The notes under the pieces are model-generated. The model saw only the letters and a program-made list of their open reading frames with translations, searched no databases and was not told the DNA's origin. 64,000 nucleotides of DNA from an uncultured Oscillospiraceae bacterium. Lineage in GTDB: Bacteria; Bacillota; Clostridia; Oscillospirales; Oscillospiraceae. Location: the NCBI GenBank assembly GCA_934591845.1, contig CAKTPO010000006.1, positions 1 through 64,000 of the forward strand, given 5' to 3'. Made by a program: the position numbers and the translations under genes. Below, in pieces: positions 8,382-16,199 of the stretch (within the stretch, counting starts at the first letter, position 1; every line of letters starts with the position of its first letter).

Positions 8382-8496
8382 GAATTTCACCTACTTTAAT
8401 TGTGTAGTCTCGCTCTAAAGGCGGCTGATTTGCACAGCACTTAAAGCCCCTTCGATGCGGCTGAGTCATTTTACCATTGTTTCTTTAAAAAGTCAA
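8382..8496 (-). promoter_or_regulatory. rplU promoter and L21-type mRNA leader
   Basis: On the minus strand TTGACT (8491-8496), 17 bases, then TAAAAT (8468-8473). The following leader of about 80 bases carries AAGTGCTGTGCA and two copies of TCAGCCGC, like the known L21 leader that lets ribosomal protein feed back on the operon. The promoter is clear; the leader family is a recognition from memory. Confidence 0.7.
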
Positions 8497-8554
8497 CAGG
8501 TTTTTGAAAGAAATTTGGAAAACAAATCGGATTTTTCTCACGACCACCGGGAAA

Positions 8555-8588
8555 GGCAAAATAAAAACGCTGCCTGTGATCGGCAGCG
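8555..8588 (-). terminator. rpmB terminator
   Basis: Minus strand CGCTGCC and GGCAGCG form a 7-bp stem followed by TTTTTATTTT. Confidence 0.9.
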
Positions 8589-8607
8589 TATTTATCAGCC
8601 AAGGGAA

Positions 8608-8796
8608 TCAGACGGCCCGCTCAACCTTATTGGAACGGAGGCATCTGGTACAAGCGTACACATGGCAGGGAGTTCCATTAACAACGGCCTTGACCCGCTT
8701 GACATTGGGCTTCCAGGTACGGTTGGAACGTCTGTGGGAGTGGGAAACCTTAATACCAAAGGTTACGCCCTTGCCACAAAAATCACACTTCGCCAT
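8608..8796 (-). CDS. rpmB: 50S ribosomal protein L28
   Basis: 62-aa L28 (MAKCDFCGKGVTFGIKVSHS). It is the zinc-type form: CDFC near the start and CTRC near residues 50-53 supply four cysteines. GGGAGG precedes the ATG. Monocistronic, with its own promoter and terminator. Confidence 0.97.
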   Translation of the reverse strand: MAKCDFCGKGVTFGIKVSHSHRRSNRTWKPNVKRVKAVVNGTPCHVYACTRCLRSNKVERAV

Positions 8797-8858
8797 TCAT
8801 TGCACCTCCCATCTGAACAATTCGTAATCGTTATTGCGCCCAATTCGAACGCCTAGAT

Positions 8859-8887
8859 ATAATAGCAAAGATTCCTGAAAAAAGCAA
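8859..8887 (-). promoter_or_regulatory. rpmB promoter
   Basis: Minus strand TTGCTT (8882-8887), 17-base spacer, TATTAT (8859-8864). Confidence 0.75.
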
Positions 8888-8923
8888 GTGTTTTTTTCGA
8901 AATTTTCTTTTTATTTTTCACCC

Positions 8924-8951
8924 TTGATATTCTACCCCTCTTTGGTATAAT
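8924..8951 (+). promoter_or_regulatory. hprK promoter
   Basis: TTGATA (8924-8929), 16-base spacer, TATAAT (8946-8951). The -10 box lies only ten bases before ATG 8962, which argues against that ATG as the start and for TTG 9007. Confidence 0.75.
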
Positions 8952-9006
8952 AAACCCAGAGATGGCTTCCGTGTTTTTGTCCCGGAGCCGGGAAGGAGTG
9001 GAAAGA

Positions 9007-9948
9007 TTGAGCGAATATGTTGTAACGCTTCCCAATATTACAAAGGATTTTCATTTGGAGGTGGTTTTTGCCTCCACAGACTATTCTCAAATCCGTTTGA
9101 CCGTGGAGGACGTGGCCCGTCCCGGTTTGACCTTATCCGGATACTTTGACCATTTTGAACCCCGGCGGGTACAAGTCCTGGGCAATATGGAATGGAGCTA
9201 CCTGCAAAAAAAATCATCCGAGGAGCGGCTTATTATCTTTGACCGACTCTTTAACTATCGCATCCCCACCCTGATCGTCTGCCGGGGTCTGCCGGTGGAC
9301 GCGGAGTGCCTGGCCATGGCCAAAAAATACAATATTACCATTCTGCGTTCCGAGGAGCCAACCTCTACCTTCTGCTCCAACCTGATTTCCTATCTGCGGG
9401 CGGAGCTGGCCCCCATGGTGACCCGCCACGGCGTTTTGATGGAGGTCTATGGCGAGGGACTTTTGCTTACCGGCGAAAGCGGCATCGGCAAGAGCGAGGC
9501 CGCTCTGGAACTTCTCAAACGTGGCCACCGGCTGATTGCTGACGATGCCGTCGAAATCCGCAAGGTCAACAGCAGTTCTCTGGTAGGTTCCGCCCCGGAA
9601 CTGATCCGCAACTACATTGAACTGCGGGGCATTGGCATTGTAAATGTGGCCAAGCTATTCGGCATGGGTTCTGTCCGCAGCCGGAAATCCATTGACCTGG
9701 TGGTGAACATTGTTCCCTGGAACAACCAGGCCGCCTACGACCGTCTGGGACTGGAAGAACAGTATATGGAAATTCTGGGTGTGAAAATTCCCATGAACAC
9801 CATCCCCATCACCCCTGGCCGAAATCTGGCGGTGATTCTGGAAGTAGCGGCCATCAACGTCCGCCAGCGCAAACTGGGCTACAACGCCGCCCAGGAATTC
9901 ACAGACCAGGTAAACAAGCATTTTGCCGCACTAGAGGGTAACGAATGA
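9007..9948 (+). CDS. hprK: HPr kinase/phosphorylase
   Basis: 313-aa HprK/P. It phosphorylates and dephosphorylates Ser46 of HPr and so sets catabolite repression in Firmicutes. Visible are the Walker A loop GESGIGKSE (about residues 156-164) and the family signature ELRGIGIVNVAKLFG. I chose the TTG at 9007, which follows AAGGAG and gives the normal family length; ATG 8962 would leave almost no leader after the -10 box. The stop overlaps the next start (ATGA), so the pseudouridine synthase is co-translated. Confidence 0.96.
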   Translation: MSEYVVTLPNITKDFHLEVVFASTDYSQIRLTVEDVARPGLTLSGYFDHFEPRRVQVLGNMEWSYLQKKSSEERLIIFDRLFNYRIPTLIVCRGLPVDAECLAMAKKYNITILRSEEPTSTFCSNLISYLRAELAPMVTRHGVLMEVYGEGLLLTGESGIGKSEAALELLKRGHRLIADDAVEIRKVNSSSLVGSAPELIRNYIELRGIGIVNVAKLFGMGSVRSRKSIDLVVNIVPWNNQAAYDRLGLEEQYMEILGVKIPMNTIPITPGRNLAVILEVAAINVRQRKLGYNAAQEFTDQVNKHFAALEGNE

Positions 9949-10922
9949 AAGAACTGACCATCGGGCCCAATGATGCGGGCCAGCGGCTTGACCGGTTTCT
10001 GGCCAAGGCCGTTCCCCTGCTCCCCGCGTCTCTGGCCCAAAAATACATCCGCTTAAAGCGCATCAAACGCAACGGCGGCAGAGCCATGCGGGATACCCGT
10101 CTGGAAGCGGGGGATACACTGGCACTGTATATCAATGACGAATTTTTTGACACCCCCCGGGAGGACAACGCCTATCTGACGGTGGCCTCCCCCAAACTCC
10201 ACATCGTCTATGAGGATGAACACATTCTCCTGGTAGACAAGCGGCCCGGTCTGGCAGTCCACCCCCACGACGGGGCGGAATATGGCCGGACCCTCATTGA
10301 CCATATCCAGGCCTATCTGTACCAGAAGCACGAATGGAGTCCCCGGGAGGAACATTCCTTTACCCCGGCCCTGTGCAACCGCATTGACCGGAACACTGGC
10401 GGCATCGTGATTGCCGCCAAAACCGCCGAGGCCCTGCGGGTCATGAATCAGAAAATCAAAGACCGGGAACTGGACAAGCGATACCTGGCCATCGTAGAGG
10501 GAACCCCCACCCCCAAGGAGGGGAGTCTGCGGGGATATCTATTCAAAGATGCGGTCAAAAACCGGGTGTATGTGACGGACACCCCAAAACCCGGAGCCAA
10601 AACCTGCCAGACGAACTACAAAACCCTTACTTCCCGGCAGGGTCTTTCCCTGGTGGAATGCGAACTGATCACCGGCCGCACCCACCAGATTCGGGCCCAG
10701 TTTGCCCACGCAGGTCATCCTCTGCTGGGAGACGGAAAATACGGCAAGCTGGATAAAAAATACCAGCGGACCTATCAGGCCCTATATTCCTACAAGCTGA
10801 CCTTTTTGTTCACCACCGATGCCGGAAGCCTGGACTATTTAAACGGCAAAAGCTTCCAGGTAGAGTCTGTGGACTTTGTGGAAGAATACTTCCCCGGCTT
10901 CCAGATTCCCGGCATAAAATAA
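9945..10922 (+). CDS. RluA-family pseudouridine synthase
   Basis: 325-aa RNA pseudouridine synthase. Residues 1-75 form an S4-like RNA-binding domain. The catalytic domain shows CNRIDRNTGGIVIAA with the active Asp near residue 145, in place of the usual HRLDRxTSG, and GRTHQIRAQFAHAGHPLLGD near residues 243-262. It should modify uridines in rRNA or tRNA; the exact site (RluC or RluD type) cannot be told. It overlaps hprK by four bases and ends at a strong terminator. Confidence 0.92.
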   Translation: MKELTIGPNDAGQRLDRFLAKAVPLLPASLAQKYIRLKRIKRNGGRAMRDTRLEAGDTLALYINDEFFDTPREDNAYLTVASPKLHIVYEDEHILLVDKRPGLAVHPHDGAEYGRTLIDHIQAYLYQKHEWSPREEHSFTPALCNRIDRNTGGIVIAAKTAEALRVMNQKIKDRELDKRYLAIVEGTPTPKEGSLRGYLFKDAVKNRVYVTDTPKPGAKTCQTNYKTLTSRQGLSLVECELITGRTHQIRAQFAHAGHPLLGDGKYGKLDKKYQRTYQALYSYKLTFLFTTDAGSLDYLNGKSFQVESVDFVEEYFPGFQIPGIK

Positions 10923-10956
10923 CGGACATCCCCTTTCTATTCAAAGTCAAAACGGC

Positions 10957-10985
10957 TCCCCGGAGAAAATCTCCGGGGAATTTTT
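10957..10985 (+). terminator. Terminator of hprK operon
   Basis: Stem tccccggag (10957-10965) with ctccgggga (10971-10979), then TTTTT. Confidence 0.92.
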
Positions 10986-11018
10986 GTCCACCGGCTTGCC
11001 GTTCCGTATTCTATAGGT

Positions 11019-11031
11019 GTAAGGTCCTTAC
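11019..11031. promoter_or_regulatory. Palindrome before the sigma-factor gene
   Basis: GTAAGGTCCTTAC is a perfect 6-1-6 palindrome 22 bases before the TTG start. It may be an operator or part of an autoregulated promoter. No convincing vegetative -35/-10 pair was seen in this gap. Confidence 0.35.
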
Positions 11032-11052
11032 GAAACCAAAGGAGTGAACCCA

Positions 11053-11613
11053 TTGGAAGATACGCAAATCGTCGAACTGTTCTTTGCCCGGTCCGAAAAG
11101 GCTATTGCGGAGACAGACCATAAATACGGTGCTTACCTGAAAACCATTGCGGGAAACATTCTTCCCTCCTGCCAGGATAGGGAAGAAATTCTCAATGACG
11201 TTTATCTGGCAGCCTGGAATACCATTCCCCCCAAACGGCCCCTGACCCTCAAGTACTATTTATCCAGGGTGGTACGCAACCTGTCCTTTAAGCGTCTGGA
11301 ATACCTTTCCGCCGGAAAGCGAAACTGCGGCGGAGAGGTGCTGCTCTCGGAATTGGAGGATTGTATTCCCGATGAATGCCGGGATGCCCAGCAGCATCTG
11401 GAAGCCCGGGAACTGGCCCAAAGCCTCAATGGCTTTCTGGCAACCCTTAGCCCCCGAGACCGTCAGCTGTTTCTCAGCCGCTATTATTACGCCATGACCG
11501 CCCCGCAGCTCGGGAAAAAATACGGTGGCTCTCCCCGGCAAATCAAATACCGGCTCCAAAAGCTCCGGGGAGAACTGAAAGCTCATCTTGAAAAGGAAGG
11601 GATTTATGTATGA
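11053..11613 (+). CDS. Sigma-70 family RNA polymerase sigma factor (ECF-like)
   Basis: 186-aa protein with sigma region 2 (KYGAYLKTIAGNILPSCQDREEILNDVYLAAWNT) and region 4 (LSPRDRQLFLSRYYYAMTAPQLGKKYGGS). The TTG at 11053 is preferred: AAAGGAG lies eight bases upstream, whereas GTG 11044 sits inside that box. The last four bases overlap the next gene, whose product has a membrane segment and an extracellular domain, the usual layout of a sigma factor with its anti-sigma factor. Its target genes and signal are unknown. Confidence 0.88.
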   Translation: MEDTQIVELFFARSEKAIAETDHKYGAYLKTIAGNILPSCQDREEILNDVYLAAWNTIPPKRPLTLKYYLSRVVRNLSFKRLEYLSAGKRNCGGEVLLSELEDCIPDECRDAQQHLEARELAQSLNGFLATLSPRDRQLFLSRYYYAMTAPQLGKKYGGSPRQIKYRLQKLRGELKAHLEKEGIYV

Positions 11614-12353
11614 ACGCCCAGGATTTGAATCAGGCATTGAACCATGTAGACGAGAGCTATCTTCTGGAATTGGACACCTTAGATAAGGAGCAAAAAACCA
11701 TGAAAACTCATAAAAAGACCATCCGCATTCTGGCCTTGGCTGCCGCCATCGCTCTGCTGTCCGTTACCGCCTACGCCGCCGACTTTCTGGGCATCCGTTC
11801 CCTGGAAAGTGCCGGTCAAGGCACCCATTACAGAAGCTACGCTCAAATCCAAAAGGCTGTTTCCAAGGCAAATCTCTCCGTGAATCTGCCGGAAACCCTG
11901 CCCGAGGGCTATACCTTCCGGGAGGCCGATGTGGACACGATCCGGGGCAAGGACGAAAACGGCCACACGGCCCTGACCTACCGGGAGTTGAACGCCACTT
12001 ACGCCGATAAATCCGGCAACCGGCTGTATCTGGCCGCCTATTTGACCCAGGAGGGCCTGCCCAAGAGCAACAGCATCCCCTCTGAGACAAGAACCGTAAA
12101 CGGTGTCACCATGTCCTACCAGCAAGACCTCTACCGCCTGGTCCCCGGTGACTACCAGCCCACCCCAGAGGACGAAGCCTGGTCCCGGCAGCCCAACCAC
12201 TACATCAGCTACGGCAGCTCCAGCATCCAGGAACAGACCGTTGCTTTCCTCACCTGGCAGGAAAACGGCACGAGCTACATGCTCTACGAACTGGACACCA
12301 CCCTCCCCGCCGACACCTTGTTCTCCATAGCCGAAACCCTGCTGCAAGGATGA
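11610..12353 (+). CDS. Membrane protein, probable anti-sigma factor
   Basis: 247-aa protein: about 35 cytoplasmic residues, a membrane segment near residues 38-56 (IRILALAAAIALLSVTAYAA) and an extracytoplasmic domain of about 190 residues (NLPETLPEGYTFREADVDTI; QTVAFLTWQENGTSYMLY) resembling the DUF4367-type domain found in clostridial anti-sigma proteins. The short inner part would hold the sigma factor and the outer part would sense. The role rests mainly on the four-base overlap with the sigma gene. A terminator follows 15 bases after the stop. Confidence 0.72.
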   Translation: MNAQDLNQALNHVDESYLLELDTLDKEQKTMKTHKKTIRILALAAAIALLSVTAYAADFLGIRSLESAGQGTHYRSYAQIQKAVSKANLSVNLPETLPEGYTFREADVDTIRGKDENGHTALTYRELNATYADKSGNRLYLAAYLTQEGLPKSNSIPSETRTVNGVTMSYQQDLYRLVPGDYQPTPEDEAWSRQPNHYISYGSSSIQEQTVAFLTWQENGTSYMLYELDTTLPADTLFSIAETLLQG

Positions 12354-12367
12354 CACCCCAGAAGCAA

Positions 12368-12407
12368 CCCGGACGTACCGCTTTTTACGGTACGCCCGGG
12401 GTTTTTT
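12368..12407 (+). terminator. Terminator of sigma/anti-sigma operon
   Basis: cccgg-a-cgtaccg pairs with cggtacg-c-ccggg around a ctttttA loop, followed by GTTTTTT. Confidence 0.92.
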
Positions 12408-12430
12408 CGTGTTTGGGGGAGATAGGGGGA

Positions 12431-12460
12431 ATTGACAATTGACAATGGACAATTGACAAT
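12431..12460. repeat. Heptamer tandem repeat ATTGACA
   Basis: ATTGACA, ATTGACA, ATGGACA, ATTGACA and a partial ATTA follow each other without gaps. It lies in the 308-base gap between the anti-sigma gene and the MATE gene, which otherwise holds a terminator, short hairpins (TTACC/GGTAA at 12492-12509; CCAGCC/GGCTGG at 12612-12632) and a dispersed-repeat-like segment. Confidence 0.8.
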
Positions 12461-12521
12461 TATGTGGAGGAATCCGCTCAAGTTGCAAAAATTACCCTAC
12501 GCAAGGTAAAATCTGCTGCTT

Positions 12522-12564
12522 GGGTAGATCCCTCCACTCCATTTCATTTCGGTCGGGATGACAT
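12522..12564 (-). repeat. Dispersed REP-like element
   Basis: Read on the minus strand it is ATGTCATCCCGACCGAAATG followed by AAATGGAGTGGAGGGATCTA and CCC. This resembles the widespread intergenic repeat that begins GTCATTC(C/T)GAGCGAAGCGAAG and ends in a GGAATCT-like block. Family assignment is by pattern memory; other copies would have to be found in the genome. Confidence 0.45.
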
Positions 12565-12661
12565 ATCGGGGGTGGTTTCATTTGTCCACACAGGTTGTAT
12601 TTGTCACAGTGCCAGCCCCTCGCCGTGGCTGGATGGTGATGCTCCGCGTAACGAATCAAAA

Positions 12662-14020
12662 TCAATTGATTGCCCTGGCCCGGATTTTGCGGAATACCAC
12701 CAGGAAAGCGGCGAACTGCACCAGGAAGGTGATGCTCCAGGACAAGGGGTAGGAAAGATACAAGCTGGGCTGGGTGTGGAAAGCCGGGATCTGGAAAACG
12801 GTGTTGATCCACAGGATGCGGATGCCGCAGATGCCCAGCACCGTAATGATCATGGACAGGAACGAAGCACCCAAGCCCCGGAGCACGCCGGTGAGCACAT
12901 CCTGCATGCCAAAGAGGAAATAGGGCAGCATGTCCACCTTCATCCGCTCCATGCCGATTTGGATGGCTTCCTGAGAATCCGTAATATACAGGCTCAGCAG
13001 CTGGGGGCCACAGGCATACATGGTAAAACCTGCCACAAGCCCGGCAATCACAGCGTAAAGGGTGCAAAGGCCGGTCACCCGTTTTACACGGTCAAACTGC
13101 TGGGCACCGCAATTCTGGCCCACATAGTTGACGGCCGTCTGGTGGAAAGCATTCTCGGTCGCATACATAAAGCCCTCCAGGTTGGACACCGCCGCATTGC
13201 CGGATACCGCCACAGAGCCAAAGGTATTGACCGCCGATTGCAATGCCACATTGGAAGCGGAGAACATGGAACTCTGGATTCCCGCCGGCACACCGATGCG
13301 GAGCATTTTGACCAAAGGCTCCTTGTAAATATGGGCCTTTCGCAAATCCAACCGGCATACGTCTTTCCGGCGGGTCATGACCCAGACAATGGCCGCAGCA
13401 GACAGTGCCTCCGAAATAATCGTAGCCCAGGCCACACCATCCACATTCATACCGCCGTACTTTACAAAGACGATGTTGAGGATCACATTCAGAATTCCTG
13501 CCAGGGTCAGGATCACCAGCGGAGTTTGGGTATCCCCTGCCGCCCGGATCATGGAAGCGCAGAAATTATACAGCATATTAAAGGTAATGCCCAAAAAGTA
13601 GATTTCCATATACATTTTGGACAGGGGCAGCACATCCTCCGGCGTGGACATGGCCCGGAGAATGTTTCCGGACAGGAAAACGCCCACCACCGTCAGGAAG
13701 ATGCCGCTGATCGCCGCCAGAGGCACCGCCGTGTGGACGGTGCGGAACACCGCTTGCTCCTCCCGGCTGCCGATGCCGTGGGCCACCGCCACACCGGCCC
13801 CCACGGACAATCCAATAAACAGATTGATGATGAGATTGGTAATGGCTCCGGTGGAGCCAACTGCCGCCACGGAAACACTGCCGCAGTATCGGCCCACCAC
13901 CACCAGGTCCGCCGCATTGAACAGCAGCTGCAAGACGCTTGTCAGCATAATGGGGATGGCATAAGTCACCAGCGGCCAGGCCAGAGGGCCTTTTAGCATA
14001 TTTCGGTCCTGTTGCTTCAT
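12662..14020 (-). CDS. MATE-family multidrug exporter
   Basis: About 452-aa membrane protein with twelve predicted membrane segments in two similar halves. It shows typical MATE features: PLAWPLVTYAIPIMLTSVLQ at the start, NAADLVVVGRYCGSVSVAAV, and GLSVGAGVAVAHGIG. MATE proteins export cationic drugs and metabolites using sodium or proton gradients. ATG 14020 is taken as the start; a TTG two codons upstream (14026) is eight bases after GGAG and is an equal alternative. A consensus promoter drives it alone. Confidence 0.9.
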   Translation of the reverse strand: MKQQDRNMLKGPLAWPLVTYAIPIMLTSVLQLLFNAADLVVVGRYCGSVSVAAVGSTGAITNLIINLFIGLSVGAGVAVAHGIGSREEQAVFRTVHTAVPLAAISGIFLTVVGVFLSGNILRAMSTPEDVLPLSKMYMEIYFLGITFNMLYNFCASMIRAAGDTQTPLVILTLAGILNVILNIVFVKYGGMNVDGVAWATIISEALSAAAIVWVMTRRKDVCRLDLRKAHIYKEPLVKMLRIGVPAGIQSSMFSASNVALQSAVNTFGSVAVSGNAAVSNLEGFMYATENAFHQTAVNYVGQNCGAQQFDRVKRVTGLCTLYAVIAGLVAGFTMYACGPQLLSLYITDSQEAIQIGMERMKVDMLPYFLFGMQDVLTGVLRGLGASFLSMIITVLGICGIRILWINTVFQIPAFHTQPSLYLSYPLSWSITFLVQFAAFLVVFRKIRARAIN

Positions 14021-14064
14021 AAACAAAGGGTTTTCTCCTTCTTTTTCCAAATCAAAGTGACGTT

Positions 14065-14093
14065 ATTATACTGCTCCATATAGGAAATGTCAA
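14065..14093 (-). promoter_or_regulatory. MATE gene promoter
   Basis: Minus strand TTGACA (14088-14093), 17-base spacer, TATAAT (14065-14070): perfect consensus. Confidence 0.88.
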
Positions 14094-14107
14094 AGTCCGA
14101 AAGGTAC

Positions 14108-14142
14108 AAAATTGCGCAATCCCCCCAGGAGAGGATTGCGCA
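14108..14142 (-). terminator. Terminator of the ydjIGH-like operon
   Basis: A perfect 11-bp stem, ttgcgcaatcc (14112-14122) with ggattgcgcaa (14132-14142), followed on the minus strand by TTTTG. Confidence 0.8.
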
Positions 14143-14156
14143 AAATGGCAAATACC

Positions 14157-15005
14157 TTAAAACTTTCCCGTGCGGCCGGAGTGGCTGCCTGTGGAATGGC
14201 TGGTGGAAACGCTTCCCCCGGAGGAAGAGGAACTGGACTGCTCTTTCTGGCGGGGCGTCCGTGTCACCGTGCGGCGGAGGAAATGGTCCGACTGACGGGT
14301 CAGGCGCATGGAACCGGGAACCGCATAGTCGTCCGCCTGGTTCTTGGTGCCTGCAGAGTGCATAGGAACCACCAGCACCACCGCCGTTACAGCAGCGGCA
14401 AAAAGCCCCGGCAGGCAGAAGAAGACGATGTTAACAAAAGTGCTGCTCTCCTCATCGTTCCGGGAGGTACTACCCTCCTCGATGGGGGTGCCGTTTCTGG
14501 CGGCTTCCAGGTACTCCTGGCAGCAGTTGAGATATTCGTTAAAACCGCCGTAGTAGTCGTTATCCCGGAAATAAGGCAGGATCCGGTCTTCGATCAAATC
14601 CCGGCCGCCTTCGCTGAAAGCGTAATTGGCCTGGTCACTGTTGAAATGGAGGCAGAAATCCCGCTCCTGCATGCTGAGCATCAGGCAGGCACCGGCCTTT
14701 TCCGGGCCCCAGCCCAACTCATAGCTGTCGTAAATTTCCACACTGGCATCCCAGAAGTCCGTCTGTTGGGCGTACACCTGGTAATTGTCCAGGGCGATGA
14801 TGTACACACTGAATTCGTATTCCTGGCTGATTTCCTTTGCCCGGGCCTCCAATGCCGCATCCTGCTCAGCGGTCATCAGTTTCGCCGCATCGGTCACATA
14901 CCGGAGCTTGGCATCGGAGTCATCCTGGGCGGCAAAGGCTGCCATAGGCAGGGCCAACACCAGCAACAGGGTAACAAGGGTCAGAAGCAAACGTCTGTTT
15001 TTCAT
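14157..15005 (-). CDS. TPM-domain membrane protein (YdjH-like)
   Basis: 282-aa protein. A signal peptide (MKNRRLLLTLVTLLLVLALP, cleaved near AFA-AQ) leads into a TPM domain at about residues 35-165 (YVTDAAKLMTAEQDAALEAR). A membrane segment follows near residues 190-212, then a cytoplasmic tail ending in a Ser/Gly/His-rich stretch. It is the last gene of a three-gene operon with a zinc-ribbon membrane protein and an SPFH protein. In Bacillus subtilis ydjG, ydjH and ydjI form the same set with the PspA homologue YdjF and help anchor it at the membrane. Confidence 0.82.
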   Translation of the reverse strand: MKNRRLLLTLVTLLLVLALPMAAFAAQDDSDAKLRYVTDAAKLMTAEQDAALEARAKEISQEYEFSVYIIALDNYQVYAQQTDFWDASVEIYDSYELGWGPEKAGACLMLSMQERDFCLHFNSDQANYAFSEGGRDLIEDRILPYFRDNDYYGGFNEYLNCCQEYLEAARNGTPIEEGSTSRNDEESSTFVNIVFFCLPGLFAAAVTAVVLVVPMHSAGTKNQADDYAVPGSMRLTRQSDHFLRRTVTRTPRQKEQSSSSSSGGSVSTSHSTGSHSGRTGKF

Positions 15006-15017
15006 GGCGATGCCTCC

Positions 15018-16118
15018 TTAAATAAACAGCCAGCCCAGCAGGGCCGTAGCCGCCGCAAAGGCAATTCCAATGTAACTCCACAGCCGCTTTTTATCAATGG
15101 GCAGGTCTCCAATGAGTTTCCCGGTCTGTCCGTTCATGGCAAAGAGGTAGTTTTTCCCATTCCACTGGGTAGACAGCAGCCATACGGGAAGCAGAGCGTA
15201 CTTCACATCCTTGGGATGGACCCGGATGTTTTTCCCGGTGGTGACACAGGTTTCGTAGCCCAGTACCGTATTGCGCACGGCGTTTTCCGTACTGCGCTGG
15301 CAGCGCAGATTGGCCCGCTTCTGGCTTTCCTCTTTCTCTACATCATATTTATCCGCAAAGAAGCCGGGGAGATAGGACAAAGAGAAAGGTTTCAGGTCTT
15401 TGTACTCATAGGGCTCAATGGCATCCATATGGGTATCCGGCATTTTGGAAGCACCATCTACAGGGATTTTTTCAAAATCCAGGGAACCGGCCCGGTGAAC
15501 CAGGAAATGGTCGGTTTCTGTGATGATTTCGTCGGCGGTGGTGTGGCTGTGGGAACGGGTGGCATCAAAGCGCATATCCGCTTCCACATGGGCATCAAAC
15601 AGCCAGAAGGGCACATACACGCCCTTGACCTCCTGCAAATGGCTGTCTTTCTGGAAAGCCTTGGGCAGGACGGGCTTTTTGCTGTAGTGCTTTTTCAGTG
15701 CCGCCAGAGCATCCTCTTTGGTTTTGGCAAATGGGATAATGTAGTCCGGCTTTTTGCTGCCGGAAAGTTGCCCCGGCACCACCGTGGGATTGCCGCAGTA
15801 GGGGCAGGAGGTAGCGGCGGTAGTCTCCTCGCAGATGAGCTCTGCACCGCACTGGGGGCAGGAATATGCCCGCAGCTTCTCCTCTTCCTCCCCCCACTGG
15901 GAACCTGCCTGGGAAAGGTCCCACTGCTCCTGGGGGGCGTTTTCCGCTTCTTCAAAGGCCTTCTGGGCATCCTGGGTTTTTTGAGACTGCATGGCCTCTA
16001 TTTCTTCCAGGGTGTAAGAGCTGCCGCAGTAGTCGCATTCCAGTTTTCCGGATTGGGTACCGAAATGCAGAGGTCCGGTACAGGCCGGACATTTGTAGTT
16101 GATTACCTGGTCGGGCAT
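15018..16118 (-). CDS. Zinc-ribbon membrane protein (YdjG-like)
   Basis: 366-aa protein with two N-terminal zinc ribbons: KCPACTGPLHF with CDYCGSS (residues 9-34) and SCPQCGAELIC with SCPYCGNP (about 86-109). A long middle region with several Trp/Tyr-rich strands (VYVPFWLFDAHVEADMRF) follows, and a single membrane segment ends the protein (LWSYIGIAFAAATALLGWLF). It resembles the TFIIB-type zinc-ribbon protein YdjG of Bacillus. It lies 12 bases before the TPM gene and 81 bases after the SPFH gene. Confidence 0.8.
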   Translation of the reverse strand: MPDQVINYKCPACTGPLHFGTQSGKLECDYCGSSYTLEEIEAMQSQKTQDAQKAFEEAENAPQEQWDLSQAGSQWGEEEEKLRAYSCPQCGAELICEETTAATSCPYCGNPTVVPGQLSGSKKPDYIIPFAKTKEDALAALKKHYSKKPVLPKAFQKDSHLQEVKGVYVPFWLFDAHVEADMRFDATRSHSHTTADEIITETDHFLVHRAGSLDFEKIPVDGASKMPDTHMDAIEPYEYKDLKPFSLSYLPGFFADKYDVEKEESQKRANLRCQRSTENAVRNTVLGYETCVTTGKNIRVHPKDVKYALLPVWLLSTQWNGKNYLFAMNGQTGKLIGDLPIDKKRLWSYIGIAFAAATALLGWLFI

Positions 16119-16158
16119 AGAATCTCCCCTTTCTGTCGTCCCTTTTATCTGTTCCTCA

Positions 16159-16184
16159 CCCCTCCGGCAAAGAAACCGGAGGGG
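16159..16184 (-). other. Hairpin between SPFH and zinc-ribbon genes
   Basis: Perfect 9-bp stem cccctccgg/ccggagggg (16159-16167, 16176-16184). No T-run follows on the minus strand, so it is more likely an mRNA-stabilising or processing hairpin than a full terminator. Confidence 0.55.
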
Positions 16185-16199
16185 TTGATCAGCGCTTCT

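Noticed and set aside
8962..9006. ATG 8962 as hprK start
   Set aside because: Only ten bases after the -10 box and without ribosome binding site; TTG 9007 has AAGGAG and gives the family length.
12464..13996. Plus-strand open frame of 510 codons opposite the MATE gene
   Set aside because: Shadow of MATE codons and repeat sequence; His/Gly/Gln-rich translation without domains.
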